DNA of 64,000 nucleotides, taken from positions 9,258-73,257 of the forward strand of contig CAZSSQ010000001.1 in assembly GCA_964609465.1 (NCBI GenBank), given 5' to 3'. The position numbers and the translations under genes are program-made. The notes under the pieces were generated by a model. That model was not told where the DNA came from and made no database searches. It saw only the letters and a list, made by a program, of their open reading frames with translations. Position 1 is the first letter of the stretch. Each line of letters opens with the position of its first letter. The stretch is from CAVSBT01 sp964609465. Lineage in GTDB: Bacteria; Chloroflexota; Dehalococcoidia; DSTF01; JALHUB01. Below, piece by piece: positions 49,059 to 58,590 of the stretch.

Positions 49059-49077
49059 CGGGGTCCTCCTCCGCATC

Positions 49078-50730
49078 TCATCCCGGCAGCTTGAGCACGG
49101 CGCCCGTGCTGGCCGAGGTCACCAGGGCCGAGTATCGCTTCAGGTAGGCGGCGACCTCCCGTTTCAGGGGAGGAGCCGCCCATCGCGCCAGACGCCGGTC
49201 GATCTCCGCCTGTGGCAGGTCGACGTTGAGCGTCCTCTGCGGGATGTCGATCTCGATCATGTCTCCCTCCGCCACGATGGCCAGCGGCCCGCCCTCCATG
49301 GCCTCCGGCGAGATGTGGCCGGTGGCCGAGCCCTTGGTCGCGCCCGAGAACCGTCCGTCGGTTACTAGCGCCACCTCCGCATCGAGCTTCCTGGCCACGA
49401 TGGCCATGGTGGCTACGAGCATCTCCCTCATGCCGGGCCCGCCCTTGGGCCCCTCGTAGCGGATGACCACCACGTCCCCGCTCTTGACGGCGCCGCCGAA
49501 GATGGCCACGACGGCCTCCTCCTCGATGTCGAAGACGCGCGCCGGGCCCCGGTGCTTCAGCATCTCCGGCAGCACCGCCGACTGCTTGACCACCGCGCCC
49601 TGCGGCGCGAGGTTGCCGTAGAGAATGGCCAGTCCGCCCTCGGCATCGTAGGGGTTGTCGATCTCCCTGATCACGTCGCGCCTCTTGATGCGGGCGGCCT
49701 CGACGTTTTGCCTCACGGTCCGGCCGCTGAGAGTCATGGCGTCCACGTGTATCAGGTCTTTCGAGGCGAGCTCCTTCATGACCGCCTGGATCCCCCCGGC
49801 CTGGTAGAGGTCCTCCAGGTGGTGGCGGCCTCCCGGGCTGATGTCGCACAGGCGCGGCGTGCGCCGCCCGATGCGGTCGAAGGTATCGAGGTCGAGGTCC
49901 ACCCCGGCCTCGGCGGCGATGGCCATGAGGTGGAGGATCGTGTTCGAGGAGCCGCCGATCGCCATGTCGACGGCGATGGCGTTCTCGAAGGCTTCCCTGG
50001 TCAGGACGCTCCTGGGCGTTATCTCCTCGTTGAACAGCTCCATGACCCTCGTGCCCGTGTACTTGGCGAGCGCCCGTCTCTTGCCATAGACGGCGGGGAT
50101 GGTGCCGTTGCCGGGTAGGGCGAGCCCCAGGGCCTCGGCCATGCAGTTCATGCTGTTGGCGGTGAACAGGCCCGCGCAGGCGCCGCAGGTGGGCGCGGTT
50201 GCCTCGAGATAGTCCTCTCGGTCCTCCTCCGATATCTCCCCCCGCTGCACCATGCCCGCCAGATCGGCGAGGTTGCTCACGTCGACGGCCTGACCCTGGA
50301 AGCAGCCCGCCAGCATGGGGCCGCCGCTGACGAGGATGGCCGGGACATCCAGCCGGGCCATGGCCATCATCATGCCGGGGGTGATCTTGTCGCAGTTGGT
50401 GACCAGCACCATGGCGTCGAGGGCGTGGGCCAGCATCATTGCCTCGATGGAATCGGCGATGAGCTCCCGGCTCGCCAGCGGGTAGCACATGCCGGCGTGG
50501 CCCATGGCCAGGCCGTCGCAGATGGCGATGCTGGGGAACTCGAAGGGGGTGCCCCCGGCGGCGATGACCCCTTCCCTGGCTGCGGCGGCGATCTCGTCCA
50601 GGTGGACGTGGCCGGGCACGAGCTCGTTCTGAGAGTTGACCACACCGACCAGGGGCCTGGTTAGCTCCTCCCGTGTCCGGCCCATGGCCAGAAGGAAAGA
50701 CATGCGGCCCTTTACTGCATCGCTACGCAT
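49078..50730 (-). CDS. ilvD: Dihydroxy-acid dehydratase
   Basis: 550 residues, full length. It dehydrates 2,3-dihydroxy-isovalerate and -methylvalerate to the 2-oxo acids in valine and isoleucine synthesis. FeS-ligand cysteines and active-site segments are visible: AICDGLAMGHAGMCY, VLVTNCDKITPGMMMAM, and PTCGACAGLFTANSMNCMAEALGLALPGNGT; the C-terminal loop GRFSGATKGSATGHISPEA is typical. It begins 5 bp after the Lon-like protease stop, so the two are co-transcribed. The cognate ilvB/C genes are not adjacent. Confidence 0.95.
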   Translation of the reverse strand: MRSDAVKGRMSFLLAMGRTREELTRPLVGVVNSQNELVPGHVHLDEIAAAAREGVIAAGGTPFEFPSIAICDGLAMGHAGMCYPLASRELIADSIEAMMLAHALDAMVLVTNCDKITPGMMMAMARLDVPAILVSGGPMLAGCFQGQAVDVSNLADLAGMVQRGEISEEDREDYLEATAPTCGACAGLFTANSMNCMAEALGLALPGNGTIPAVYGKRRALAKYTGTRVMELFNEEITPRSVLTREAFENAIAVDMAIGGSSNTILHLMAIAAEAGVDLDLDTFDRIGRRTPRLCDISPGGRHHLEDLYQAGGIQAVMKELASKDLIHVDAMTLSGRTVRQNVEAARIKRRDVIREIDNPYDAEGGLAILYGNLAPQGAVVKQSAVLPEMLKHRGPARVFDIEEEAVVAIFGGAVKSGDVVVIRYEGPKGGPGMREMLVATMAIVARKLDAEVALVTDGRFSGATKGSATGHISPEAMEGGPLAIVAEGDMIEIDIPQRTLNVDLPQAEIDRRLARWAAPPLKREVAAYLKRYSALVTSASTGAVLKLPG

Positions 50731-50735
50731 GGTGC

Positions 50736-53267
50736 CTAACTCCTTTCGAGTCGTGGATCGGCCGGGCCGCGGCCTCTGCGGTGCGGGCGCCCAATGGGTG
50801 AAGAAGAGCGCTTCCTCCCCTGGGGCCTCGCGGTTGCTTCTTTGCCTCCGGCAGCGCCTGCCTCAGGAAACTCCTTCAGACATTCCGCGAACTCGCGCAG
50901 GCGCTGATCGACGCGATAGCCCATGGTGCCTTCTGGGAACTGGCCGTCGGGGCCGCGTTTCCCCGCCGGCACACCGGTGAGAATCTCAATGCCCTCATCA
51001 ATAGTCTTGACCGGCCAGATGTGAAACCTCTTCGATTTCACGGCCTCCACCACGTCCTCGCGCAGCATGAGATTCTGCACGTTGCTCTGGGGGATGATGG
51101 CACCCTGCTCGCCCGTCAGCCCCTTGGCCTGGCACACGTCGAAGAAGCCCTCGATCTTCTGGTTGACCCCGCCGATGGCCTGGAGCTCACCGGGCTGGTT
51201 CACCGAGCCTGTGACGGCGATCCCCTGCGCAACCGGCAGGCCCGACAGCGCCGAGAGAAGAGCGAAGAGCTCCGCCGAAGAGGCGCTGTCGCCCTCGATC
51301 CCCTCGTAGCTCTGCTCGAAGACGAGCCGTGCCGCCAGCGTCAGCGGCTTGTCCTGCGCGTATTCCTGGGCGAGGTAGCCGCTCAGGATCAGGACGCCCT
51401 TGCTGTGAATCGGCCCGCCCAGCTCGACCTCCCGCTCGATGTCGAGGACACCCTCGCGCCCCGGCCCCACGCTGGCCGTGATCCGGCTGGGTTTGCCGAA
51501 GAGATAATCGCCCAAGCTGAGCACCGAGAGCCCGTTCACCTGTCCTACCGCCTGGCCGGCGGTGTCGATCAGCAGCGTCCCGCGCGCGATCATCTCTTGA
51601 ATGCGCTCCTGGATGAGATTCGAGCGATAGAGCTTTTCCTCGAGGGCCTTGCGCACGTGCGCCGCGCTGACGTGGGAGGAGCCCTCTTGAAGCGCCCAGA
51701 AGTGGGCCTCGCGGATGACATCGGCCAGGGCTCCAAAGTGGGTCGAGAGCTTCTCCTGGTCCTCCGCCAGGCGCGAGGCGTGCTCCAACAGCTTCGCCAC
51801 CGCGCCGGCGTCCAGGTGCTTGAGCTTCTCTTTGTGACAGAAAGTGGAGAGGACGGCCAGGAAGTCCTGGATGTTCTCCTCGTCGCGCGCCATGCGGGTG
51901 TCGAAGTCCGCCTTCACCTTGAAGAGCTCGGAGAACTCATCGTCGGAGGCGTACAGGAGGTAGTACAGCAGCGGGCTTCCGATGAGCACGACCTTTACGT
52001 CCAGCGGGATCGGCTGCGGCCGCACGCTCTTGGTGACCATGAACCCCAGGCGCTCCCCGGGCTCCTCGATCTCTATCTTCTGGCTGCGCAGCGCTCGCTT
52101 CAGACCGTCCCAGCTAAGGAGATTTCGCAGGAGGTCCTCGGCGCGCAGCACGAGGTAGCCGCCGTTGGCCTGATGGAGCGAGCCGGCCTTGATCATCGTG
52201 AAGTCCGTGTAGAGGGCCCCGAAGCGGGTCTCTTTCTCGACCCGTCCGAAGAGGTTGCTGTAGCTGGGGTTGAGTTCGACGACCACGGGCGCGCCCTCTT
52301 GCTTGCTGTTGTCCACAAGCACGTTGACTTGATACTTCCTGAAGGGCAGCTCGTGCGACCAGGGGGCCGGCGCGGAGGGGTCCTGGGGCGCGGGGACCGC
52401 GGGCGGTGAGGGGCTGCCTTTGAACGTCTCGACGTTCTCGAAGATGTCTTTCTGAGCGGCCTTGAGGTACTCCGTGACCTCCGGTAGGTCACTGAACTTC
52501 TCATTGAGGTCGTCGATAAGCCCCCCGACGATGTAGAGCGCGACTTGCTTGTCCAGCTCTTCCAGTCTTCCCTTGACTGTACGTTCCAGCTCCCGGACCT
52601 GCTTCATCGCGGCCTTCAGCTCTTCCTCCAGCGTTTCGCGGCGGCGCTGGAGATCCTCGCGTGCGGGAGCGGGCAAGGCCTGAAACTCCGCGTCACCGAG
52701 GGGCTGGCCCTCCGCTACGGGGACCATCATGATGCCGAAGGGGGACGCCTGGAGCGCGAAGCCGACTTCAGCCGCGCGCGCGTTGAGGTGCTCCAGCATC
52801 TGAGACCTTTGCGCGTCCAGCGCCTTGACGATCTCGTCCCGTTTGCTGCTGTACTCCTCGCTTTCGAAGGCCTTGGGGATCTCGCGGCGGGCGTGATCGA
52901 TGAAGCCCTTCATCTCCTGCTGGAGCTGGCGCCCGCGTCCGGCGGGCAGTTGACACACGCCGGGGAGGTAGGGGTCGTCGAAGTTGTTCACATGGCACCA
53001 GTCGGTGGGCGTCTCTTTGCGCCGGGCCAGCTCCTCGAGAAAGGCCTGGACGGCGGTCATCTTGCCGATGCCTGGCGGCCCGGCTACGTAGATATTGAAC
53101 CCGGCCTCTTGAATGCCCAGCCCAAAGTGGAGGGCAGAGACGGCGCGCTTCTGCCCGATGATGGCCTGCGACGGCGTGAGGTGCTCTGTCGTCTGGATGC
53201 CCAGGGCCTTGGGATCAAACGTTCGTCGCAATTGCTTTGCTGATAGCTCGTCAGTCATGCTGGTCAT
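50736..53267 (-). CDS. LonB-type (COG1067) ATP-dependent protease
   Basis: 843 residues. N-terminal AAA-like Walker A at 63-71 reads GPPGIGKMT, with Met in the usual Ser/Thr position next to the invariant Lys, as seen in some members of this Lon-related family. A long coiled-coil insert spans about 190-290. The C-terminal S16 protease domain has the Ser-Lys dyad, Ser661 in GDSASSAE and Lys704 in GGVNQKIEGF. A basic low-complexity tail follows. It should degrade damaged proteins in the cytoplasm. It starts with MTSM, so Met4 is an alternative start. It is upstream of ilvD in one transcript. Confidence 0.9.
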   Translation of the reverse strand: MTSMTDELSAKQLRRTFDPKALGIQTTEHLTPSQAIIGQKRAVSALHFGLGIQEAGFNIYVAGPPGIGKMTAVQAFLEELARRKETPTDWCHVNNFDDPYLPGVCQLPAGRGRQLQQEMKGFIDHARREIPKAFESEEYSSKRDEIVKALDAQRSQMLEHLNARAAEVGFALQASPFGIMMVPVAEGQPLGDAEFQALPAPAREDLQRRRETLEEELKAAMKQVRELERTVKGRLEELDKQVALYIVGGLIDDLNEKFSDLPEVTEYLKAAQKDIFENVETFKGSPSPPAVPAPQDPSAPAPWSHELPFRKYQVNVLVDNSKQEGAPVVVELNPSYSNLFGRVEKETRFGALYTDFTMIKAGSLHQANGGYLVLRAEDLLRNLLSWDGLKRALRSQKIEIEEPGERLGFMVTKSVRPQPIPLDVKVVLIGSPLLYYLLYASDDEFSELFKVKADFDTRMARDEENIQDFLAVLSTFCHKEKLKHLDAGAVAKLLEHASRLAEDQEKLSTHFGALADVIREAHFWALQEGSSHVSAAHVRKALEEKLYRSNLIQERIQEMIARGTLLIDTAGQAVGQVNGLSVLSLGDYLFGKPSRITASVGPGREGVLDIEREVELGGPIHSKGVLILSGYLAQEYAQDKPLTLAARLVFEQSYEGIEGDSASSAELFALLSALSGLPVAQGIAVTGSVNQPGELQAIGGVNQKIEGFFDVCQAKGLTGEQGAIIPQSNVQNLMLREDVVEAVKSKRFHIWPVKTIDEGIEILTGVPAGKRGPDGQFPEGTMGYRVDQRLREFAECLKEFPEAGAAGGKEATARPQGRKRSSSPIGRPHRRGRGPADPRLERS

Positions 53268-53586
53268 CCCCCTCTTCTTGATCCCTGCCCAATGTTCGGC
53301 TCACGGCGAGGGCCAGTCAAGTTGTGAGTTGCCAGTTCGACCTGGTGACTCCTCGATGGGCGCCGCTGCCTGAGTGGCACGAAGGTCCGTCTCTCCACTT
53401 GGGTCCCCTAAGCAAGCTGGGCTGGCCTGCACAGAGGCGGTAGAAGCCGCCCTTGTCTGTCTTCCGTTCGAGAAACTGTGATGGGATAATGGGGCGCAGC
53501 CTGGCGGCTGAGTTCGCCCTAGCTCTGCCCGGTGCGATGACATGGGGGCGGCGCCCCCGCTTGACGTGTGAAGAGGCCGAGCCGAG
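53268..53586. other. 319-bp divergent region between lon-like and mttB-like genes
   Basis: No gene supported. GATAAT at 53484-53489 could be a -10 for the plus-strand methyltransferase, and a GGGGGCG-G-CGCCCCC palindrome lies at 53544-53558. No riboswitch family is recognisable. Confidence 0.4.
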
Positions 53587-55050
53587 ATGAAACCACACTA
53601 CTTCGAAGTCCTCAGTCCGTCGGAAGTGCAGAAGATCGACGCCTCCTCCATGAGCATCCTGGAGAGCGTGGGGCTGCGGGTGGACCTCAAGAGGGCGAGG
53701 GACGCCTTTCGAGAGGCCGGGGCGCACGTGGACGAGGAGGCCCGTTCGGTGCGCATTCCCGAGAGGCTGGTGCGCTGGGCCATCGAGCAGGCGCCCGGGC
53801 AGTTCACGCTCTACGGGGCAGACCCGGACTTCCGGCTGGAGATCGGCACCGACCAGGTGAACTTCGCTGGCCTGGGCACCCCGACGACGTTCGTGGATAC
53901 GGAGACGGGCGAGCTCCGCCCGGCGACGCTCGAAGACCTCCGCAATCACCTCCGCTTGATCGACGGGCTTGATCACATCAACAACAGCCAGATGGACATC
54001 TGGCCCACTGACATTCCCATGACCACCATCCACGTGGAGGCCATCCTCGCCTGGGCTCAGAACTGCCACAAGTCCTTCGGCATGGGGAGCTATGGGGTGA
54101 TGGCCAGCGAGGACATGATGAGGATGATGGCGATTGCGGTGGGTGGTAAAGAGGAGCTAAAGAAGCGCCCTCGTTTCTTCGCCATCTGCTCCGTTATGAG
54201 CCCTCTCCAGATGATCAAGCTCCAGTTGGAGGGCATCTTCTTCTTCGCCGAGTACGGCCAGCCCATGGCCATGTCGCCGGAGGCGATGTGCGGCGCCACC
54301 GCCCCCGCCACTCTGGCCGGGCTGCTCGCCCAGCAGAACGCGGAGATCCTGGCCCACATCACCCTGGCCCAGATCATCGCCCCGGGCACGCCGGTGCTCT
54401 ATGGGACGGTGTCCACCATCACCGACATGGCCACGGGTAACGTCGCGCTTGGCGCGGTGGAGATGGGGCTCATCACCGCCGCGGCGGCGCAACTGGCCCG
54501 CTACTACGGTCTGCCCTGCCGCGGCGTGGGCGGCGCCACCGACGCCAAGACGCTGGACCTCCAGTGCATGCTGGAACGGGTCAGCACGCTGTTGCCCGCC
54601 GTCCTCGCTGGCGTGCACTTCATCACCTGCGGCGGCACGCTGGAATCGACCACCAGCGGGAGTCAGCCTCTGCTGGTGCTGGACGACGAGCTGTGCGGCC
54701 TCGCTCTGAGGCTGGCGCGGGGGATCGACGTGAGCGAAGAGACCCTGGCTGTCGAGCTGATCAAAGAGGTGAACTGGCAAGGCCACTATCTGGACCAGTT
54801 GCACACGGCTCGGCACTACCGGCGGGAGCACTATCTGCCGAGGTTGCTGCGCAGGGAGAGCAGGGAGGTCTGGGAGAGCAAGGGGTCGAAGACGGCGCTG
54901 GACCTGGCGCGGGAGCGGGTGCGGGAGCTGTTGGCCAGGCATCGGCCGCGGGAGCTAGAGCCAGCGGTGGAGAAGGAGATGCTGGAATACCTGGCCATGG
55001 TCCGGCAGCGCACCACGGCCGACTTCGAGGCCGCCGAATGGGAAGACTAG
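53587..55050 (+). CDS. MttB-family methyltransferase, non-pyrrolysine type
   Basis: 487 residues, normal length for the trimethylamine methyltransferase MttB superfamily. Features: MSILESVGLRV, LYGADPDFRLEIGTDQVNFAGLGTPTTFVDTETGELRPATLEDL, then a TIM-barrel core with GVGGATDAKTLDLQ. No internal amber codon occurs in the frame; the only TAG is the terminal stop, so it belongs to the widespread non-Pyl branch, some of which demethylate glycine betaine or other quaternary amines and pass methyl groups to a corrinoid protein. No corrinoid protein gene is adjacent. Followed by a Cys/Met PLP enzyme 52 bp downstream. Confidence 0.88.
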   Translation: MKPHYFEVLSPSEVQKIDASSMSILESVGLRVDLKRARDAFREAGAHVDEEARSVRIPERLVRWAIEQAPGQFTLYGADPDFRLEIGTDQVNFAGLGTPTTFVDTETGELRPATLEDLRNHLRLIDGLDHINNSQMDIWPTDIPMTTIHVEAILAWAQNCHKSFGMGSYGVMASEDMMRMMAIAVGGKEELKKRPRFFAICSVMSPLQMIKLQLEGIFFFAEYGQPMAMSPEAMCGATAPATLAGLLAQQNAEILAHITLAQIIAPGTPVLYGTVSTITDMATGNVALGAVEMGLITAAAAQLARYYGLPCRGVGGATDAKTLDLQCMLERVSTLLPAVLAGVHFITCGGTLESTTSGSQPLLVLDDELCGLALRLARGIDVSEETLAVELIKEVNWQGHYLDQLHTARHYRREHYLPRLLRRESREVWESKGSKTALDLARERVRELLARHRPRELEPAVEKEMLEYLAMVRQRTTADFEAAEWED

Positions 55051-55102
55051 AGAGCCAGCATCGTCGCCCGTGCCGCCATCTCAGCTCTGCGGGGAGAGTA
55101 GC

Positions 55103-56305
55103 ATGAGCGAGTACCGATTCGACACGCAGGCTGTCCACGCTGGCCAGGAACCCGATCCCGTCACCGGGTCGGTGACCCCGCCTATCCACATGACCACCAC
55201 CTTCAAGCTGCCCGAGCCGGGCCCCCGTCTGATGGACGCGCTCTTCCTCAGGGGGGACCGGCCGCCGCACGTGTACAGCCGCTGGAGCAATCCCTCGGTG
55301 CGCACGCTCGAGGAGAAGATGGCCGCGCTCGAGGGTGCGGAAGCGGGCGTCGCCTTCGCCTCCGGTATGGCAGCCGTCTCCAGCGTGCTGTTCACGTTCC
55401 TGAGCGCCGGGGACCACGTCGTGGCGAGCGACATCTGCTACGCTGGTACAGCGGAGCTCCTCGGGCTACACGCCGGCCGCTATGGGATCGAGGTGAGCCT
55501 GGTGGACACCAGCGATGCGGAGGCCGCGCGCAAGGCCCTGCGATCCAACACCAGGCTCGTGTACATCGAGACCCCCGCCAACCCCATCCTTCGCCTGACT
55601 GACATCGCCGCCGTCGCCGACATCGCCCACCGGGCGGGCGTACCGCTGGTGGTCGACAGCACCTTCGCCACGCCGGTGTTCCAGAGGCCGCTGTCCCTAG
55701 GGGCGGACTTCGTCCTCCACAGCATGACCAAGTACCTGGGCGGGCATGGCGACGCTCTGGGTGGGATAGTGGTGGGAGCCCGAGAGGAGGTCCAGAGGAT
55801 CCGCGAGGGCATGCTCATCCATCTTGGCGGCGCCATGAGCCCGTTCAACGCCTGGCTCATCAACCGCGGTCTCGCCACGCTATCGCTGCGAATGCAGAAG
55901 CATCAGAGCAGCGCTCTGGCGGTGGCTCGCTTCCTGGAGCAACATCCGAAGGTCAGGAGGGTGCTTTACCCTGGCCTGGAGAGCCATCCGCAGCATGACC
56001 TGGCACGCCGGCAGATGTCGGGCTTCGGGGGCATGGTTGTGGCTGAGATGGACATTAAGACCGCCATGAACCTCGTCCAGCAGGTGCGCGTGCTTACCTA
56101 CGCCACGTCGCTGGGCGACTATCAGAGCCTGCTGTTCTACTACCCCACTGAAATGTACGTGGACAGCGCGGCCTACCTCGATGCCGACCAGAAGAAGGCC
56201 ATCCGTGAGTGGGCAGGCGACGGGATCATGCGGATCAGCATCGGGCTCGAGGACGCGGAGGATCTCATCGCCGACCTTGACGGCGCGCTGGGCTCCACGG
56301 GCTGA
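55103..56305 (+). CDS. Cys/Met-metabolism PLP enzyme (methionine gamma-lyase/cystathionine gamma-synthase type)
   Basis: 400 residues from ATG 55103 after GGGGAGAG. Family landmarks: FDTQAVHAGQEPDP start, VYSRWSNPSVRTLEEKMAALEGAE (Tyr/Arg that reach across the dimer), FASGMAAVSSVL, STFATPVFQRPLSLGADFVLHSMTKYLGGHGD with the PLP Lys, and a C-terminal RISIGLEDAEDLIADLDGAL. It acts on sulfur amino acids by gamma-elimination or replacement. The neighbouring methyltransferase suggests methionine or methyl-group turnover, though this is inference. Confidence 0.9.
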   Translation: MSEYRFDTQAVHAGQEPDPVTGSVTPPIHMTTTFKLPEPGPRLMDALFLRGDRPPHVYSRWSNPSVRTLEEKMAALEGAEAGVAFASGMAAVSSVLFTFLSAGDHVVASDICYAGTAELLGLHAGRYGIEVSLVDTSDAEAARKALRSNTRLVYIETPANPILRLTDIAAVADIAHRAGVPLVVDSTFATPVFQRPLSLGADFVLHSMTKYLGGHGDALGGIVVGAREEVQRIREGMLIHLGGAMSPFNAWLINRGLATLSLRMQKHQSSALAVARFLEQHPKVRRVLYPGLESHPQHDLARRQMSGFGGMVVAEMDIKTAMNLVQQVRVLTYATSLGDYQSLLFYYPTEMYVDSAAYLDADQKKAIREWAGDGIMRISIGLEDAEDLIADLDGALGSTG

Positions 56306-56725
56306 GGGACACAGATGATGTCGACTCCGGACGGAGTGCCAGTAGAGCTGATTGAGGGCCGCTTCGCCTCACCTCCTCTTCGTTGATGAGCTTCCCCTCA
56401 GCCGTTTGCGCGGGTGAGCCCAGCCCCAACTGGTGCGCTTCGACTTCCCCCAGTGATTTGTCCAGGGCTTTCTTCGCGACTGTGAGATCGAGGGCAAGGG
56501 TACTCTCGCGCGCTGCCCAGTCGCTGATCTCGTTGAGGCGTGTAAAATGCAGAGTCGAGGGGTATCACAGGGTGGATTCGAAATGCCGTCGTGCCAGAGC
56601 CCTCCAAAGCCCCCTCTGACCGAATATGAGCGGGTGGCAGCATGGGGACAAGAACACGGGTGACATCTCGCTATCTTTCTAGGTGAAGCAGCGATGAATC
56701 GCCGAAGAGTTGTCGATAATCACAT
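56306..56725. other. 420-bp region with gene remnant before HD-GYP gene
   Basis: The minus strand carries an open stretch without start codon that reads like protein (LNEISDWAARESTLALDLTV and onward, about 56560 down to 56340), apparently a remnant. It contains copy A of the 105-bp repeat (56452-56557). No intact gene is supported. Confidence 0.45.
56452..56557. repeat. 105-bp repeat, copy A (upstream of HD-GYP gene)
   Basis: This segment, from CAGTGATTTGTCCAGGGC to GCGTGTAAAATGCAGAGTC, aligns with 59700-59809, roughly three-quarters identical by eye with a few small indels. The minus strand of copy A codes an open ESTLALDLTVAKKALDKSLG; in copy B the related ESTPALDFIAVKKALDRHTLG appears in a shifted frame, so both look like remains of one coding sequence. 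Confidence 0.55.
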
Positions 56726-58573
56726 GTGCGCAGGCTGTCTAGCTGTTTGCAGGTTCCCAAACGAGTAGGAAGCATCGCGCCCCTCGCCGGTGCAGTGAAA
56801 TCCCTCTGTGGCCGTCCCCTCCGGCACCTTCGCTGGAAGATCATTGGTCCATACGCACTCCTGACTGTGCTCTTGGGGGCAGTCGGGACTTACATGGTGA
56901 CCACACTCGTGGCTGGCTCGCTTCGGGAGCGGTTCGACAATCAACTCGCCGAAGCGGGGCGCGTGGCCGCCGACGCTGTGGTGCGGAAGGAGCGAAACCA
57001 CCTTGAAGATGTGCGTGCTCTTGCCTTCACAGAAGGTGTGGGGCAGGCCGTCGCCGCCGGAGACACGCAGAGCCTCACCAAGCTGCTCGAGCCCCTGATG
57101 ACGAATCTTGGCCTTGAGAGGGCCGAGGTAATTGACAGCAGCGGCAACCGTCTACTGGGTCTGACTAGGGAAGGGCCGGAGGCTGGCCTGACATATGGGC
57201 CGGTCGATGCGGCCGACACGAACCAATGGCCCCCAGTACAACGCGTGCTTGGAGCCGGCGAGGATGAGCACGGTGACAAGTTCACGGGTCTTGTCGAGAC
57301 CCCAGAGGGGCTAGCCTTCTTCACCGCTGGACCCATTCGCTCTGGCACGGAGATCGTGGGGGTTGCCCTGGTCGGGACATATCTTGACAGCTTGGCTAGA
57401 CAGGCACGGGAGGAAGCGCTGGCCGAGGTGACATTCTACGACTTTGAGGGACGACCTCTCACTAGCAGCTTCGTGGGTGGGGGCAGCGCCAGTGAAGAGG
57501 TGAATCTTGGGATTGGCTCGTCCACGCTGGAGTCCATACTAGCGAAGCACGGGGAGACAACTCGGGAGAGCAGAAGCGTTTGGAAGCGCGACTATGACCT
57601 CGCCTACGGCCCGCTAATCGTCCGTGACCAGGTTGTGGGTCTCTACTCGGTCGCGCTGCCAACGCAGTTCATCTTCCAGGCCGGCGGCGTGACCCGCTGG
57701 CAGATGAGCGCTGTGTTCGCCGTGGCTATGTTGCTGGTGCTGCTGACGGGCTACCTGCTGGCGCACGCCATCACTGCTCGCGTTGGTCGGCTCGTCCGAG
57801 CGGCACGCAAGGTTGCCTCCGGCAACCTATCGGCGAGAAGCTCGGTCGCGGGGGAGGACGAGATCGCGGTGCTCGCGAAAGCCTTTGATGACATGACCGC
57901 GAGCCTGCGCTCCCACAATCAGCAACTTCGCGAGCATCACTTCAACACCATCAAGACGCTCACAGCCGTGGTGGACGCTCGCGACCCATATACTGCGGGG
58001 CACTCTGTACGCGTGGGTGAGTTGGCCCGGCTCATGGGTGAGCGGCTCGGGCTGCGTGGGAGTACGCTCGACGCGCTACGAGTCGGCGGCTATTTGCATG
58101 ATGTCGGGAAAATCGGCATTCGCGACGCCATTCTGCTGAAGCCCACAGGTCTCTCGGAGGTGGAACGCCTGGTTGTGGATGGGCATACACTGCTGGGCGT
58201 CAGAATCCTCGGAGAGCTCAACCTGGCCCAAGAAGTGCTTGATTTCGTACTATGCCATCACGAGCGGCTTGACGGAAGCGGCTACCCACAGGGACTTCGG
58301 AGCGGGAAGCTGCCGCTCGTCGCCCGCATCGCCGCCGTCTGCGATGTCTATGATGCGTTGACCACCGACCGCCCGTACCGGCCGGCCCTGGCCCCAGAGG
58401 AGGCCGCCGCACAGCTACGGGCGCAGGCCGGAGCGCTCTTTGACAGAACCGTCGTGATGGCCTTGGAGGAGATCTGCGTTGGATGGGAAGCGCGGCGGCG
58501 CACGGATCCCTTGCTCAAGGGGGTCAGCTTGCCACCGACCATGGCCGACTCGAGCCGTCAGGAAGCCGCGTAG
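56726..58573 (+). CDS. Membrane HD-GYP protein with extracytoplasmic sensor and HAMP domain
   Basis: 615 residues; GTG start (uncertain; the helix begins near residue 36). Helix one (about 38-62), an extracytoplasmic double-Cache-like region (65-320), helix two (about 325-350), a HAMP linker (350-402), then HD-GYP (405-590). Active-site residues are present: H426, H458-D459 in YLHDVGKIG, H511-H512, and the GYP signature in HHERLDGSGYP (up to 521). It probably hydrolyses c-di-GMP in response to an outside signal. Located in an island with a degenerate GGDEF protein. Confidence 0.88.
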   Translation: MRRLSSCLQVPKRVGSIAPLAGAVKSLCGRPLRHLRWKIIGPYALLTVLLGAVGTYMVTTLVAGSLRERFDNQLAEAGRVAADAVVRKERNHLEDVRALAFTEGVGQAVAAGDTQSLTKLLEPLMTNLGLERAEVIDSSGNRLLGLTREGPEAGLTYGPVDAADTNQWPPVQRVLGAGEDEHGDKFTGLVETPEGLAFFTAGPIRSGTEIVGVALVGTYLDSLARQAREEALAEVTFYDFEGRPLTSSFVGGGSASEEVNLGIGSSTLESILAKHGETTRESRSVWKRDYDLAYGPLIVRDQVVGLYSVALPTQFIFQAGGVTRWQMSAVFAVAMLLVLLTGYLLAHAITARVGRLVRAARKVASGNLSARSSVAGEDEIAVLAKAFDDMTASLRSHNQQLREHHFNTIKTLTAVVDARDPYTAGHSVRVGELARLMGERLGLRGSTLDALRVGGYLHDVGKIGIRDAILLKPTGLSEVERLVVDGHTLLGVRILGELNLAQEVLDFVLCHHERLDGSGYPQGLRSGKLPLVARIAAVCDVYDALTTDRPYRPALAPEEAAAQLRAQAGALFDRTVVMALEEICVGWEARRRTDPLLKGVSLPPTMADSSRQEAA

Positions 58574-58590
58574 GTAGGAATAGGTGGGCA

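Noticed and set aside
53544..53558. Terminator hairpin GGGGGCG/CGCCCCC before mttB-like gene
   Set aside because: The loop would be 1 nt (or 3 nt with a shorter stem) and no T-run follows; probably a chance GC palindrome.
53587..55050. Pyrrolysine-containing trimethylamine methyltransferase
   Set aside because: The only TAG is at codon 488, at the natural end of the protein; the internal position used for pyrrolysine in MttB is a sense codon.
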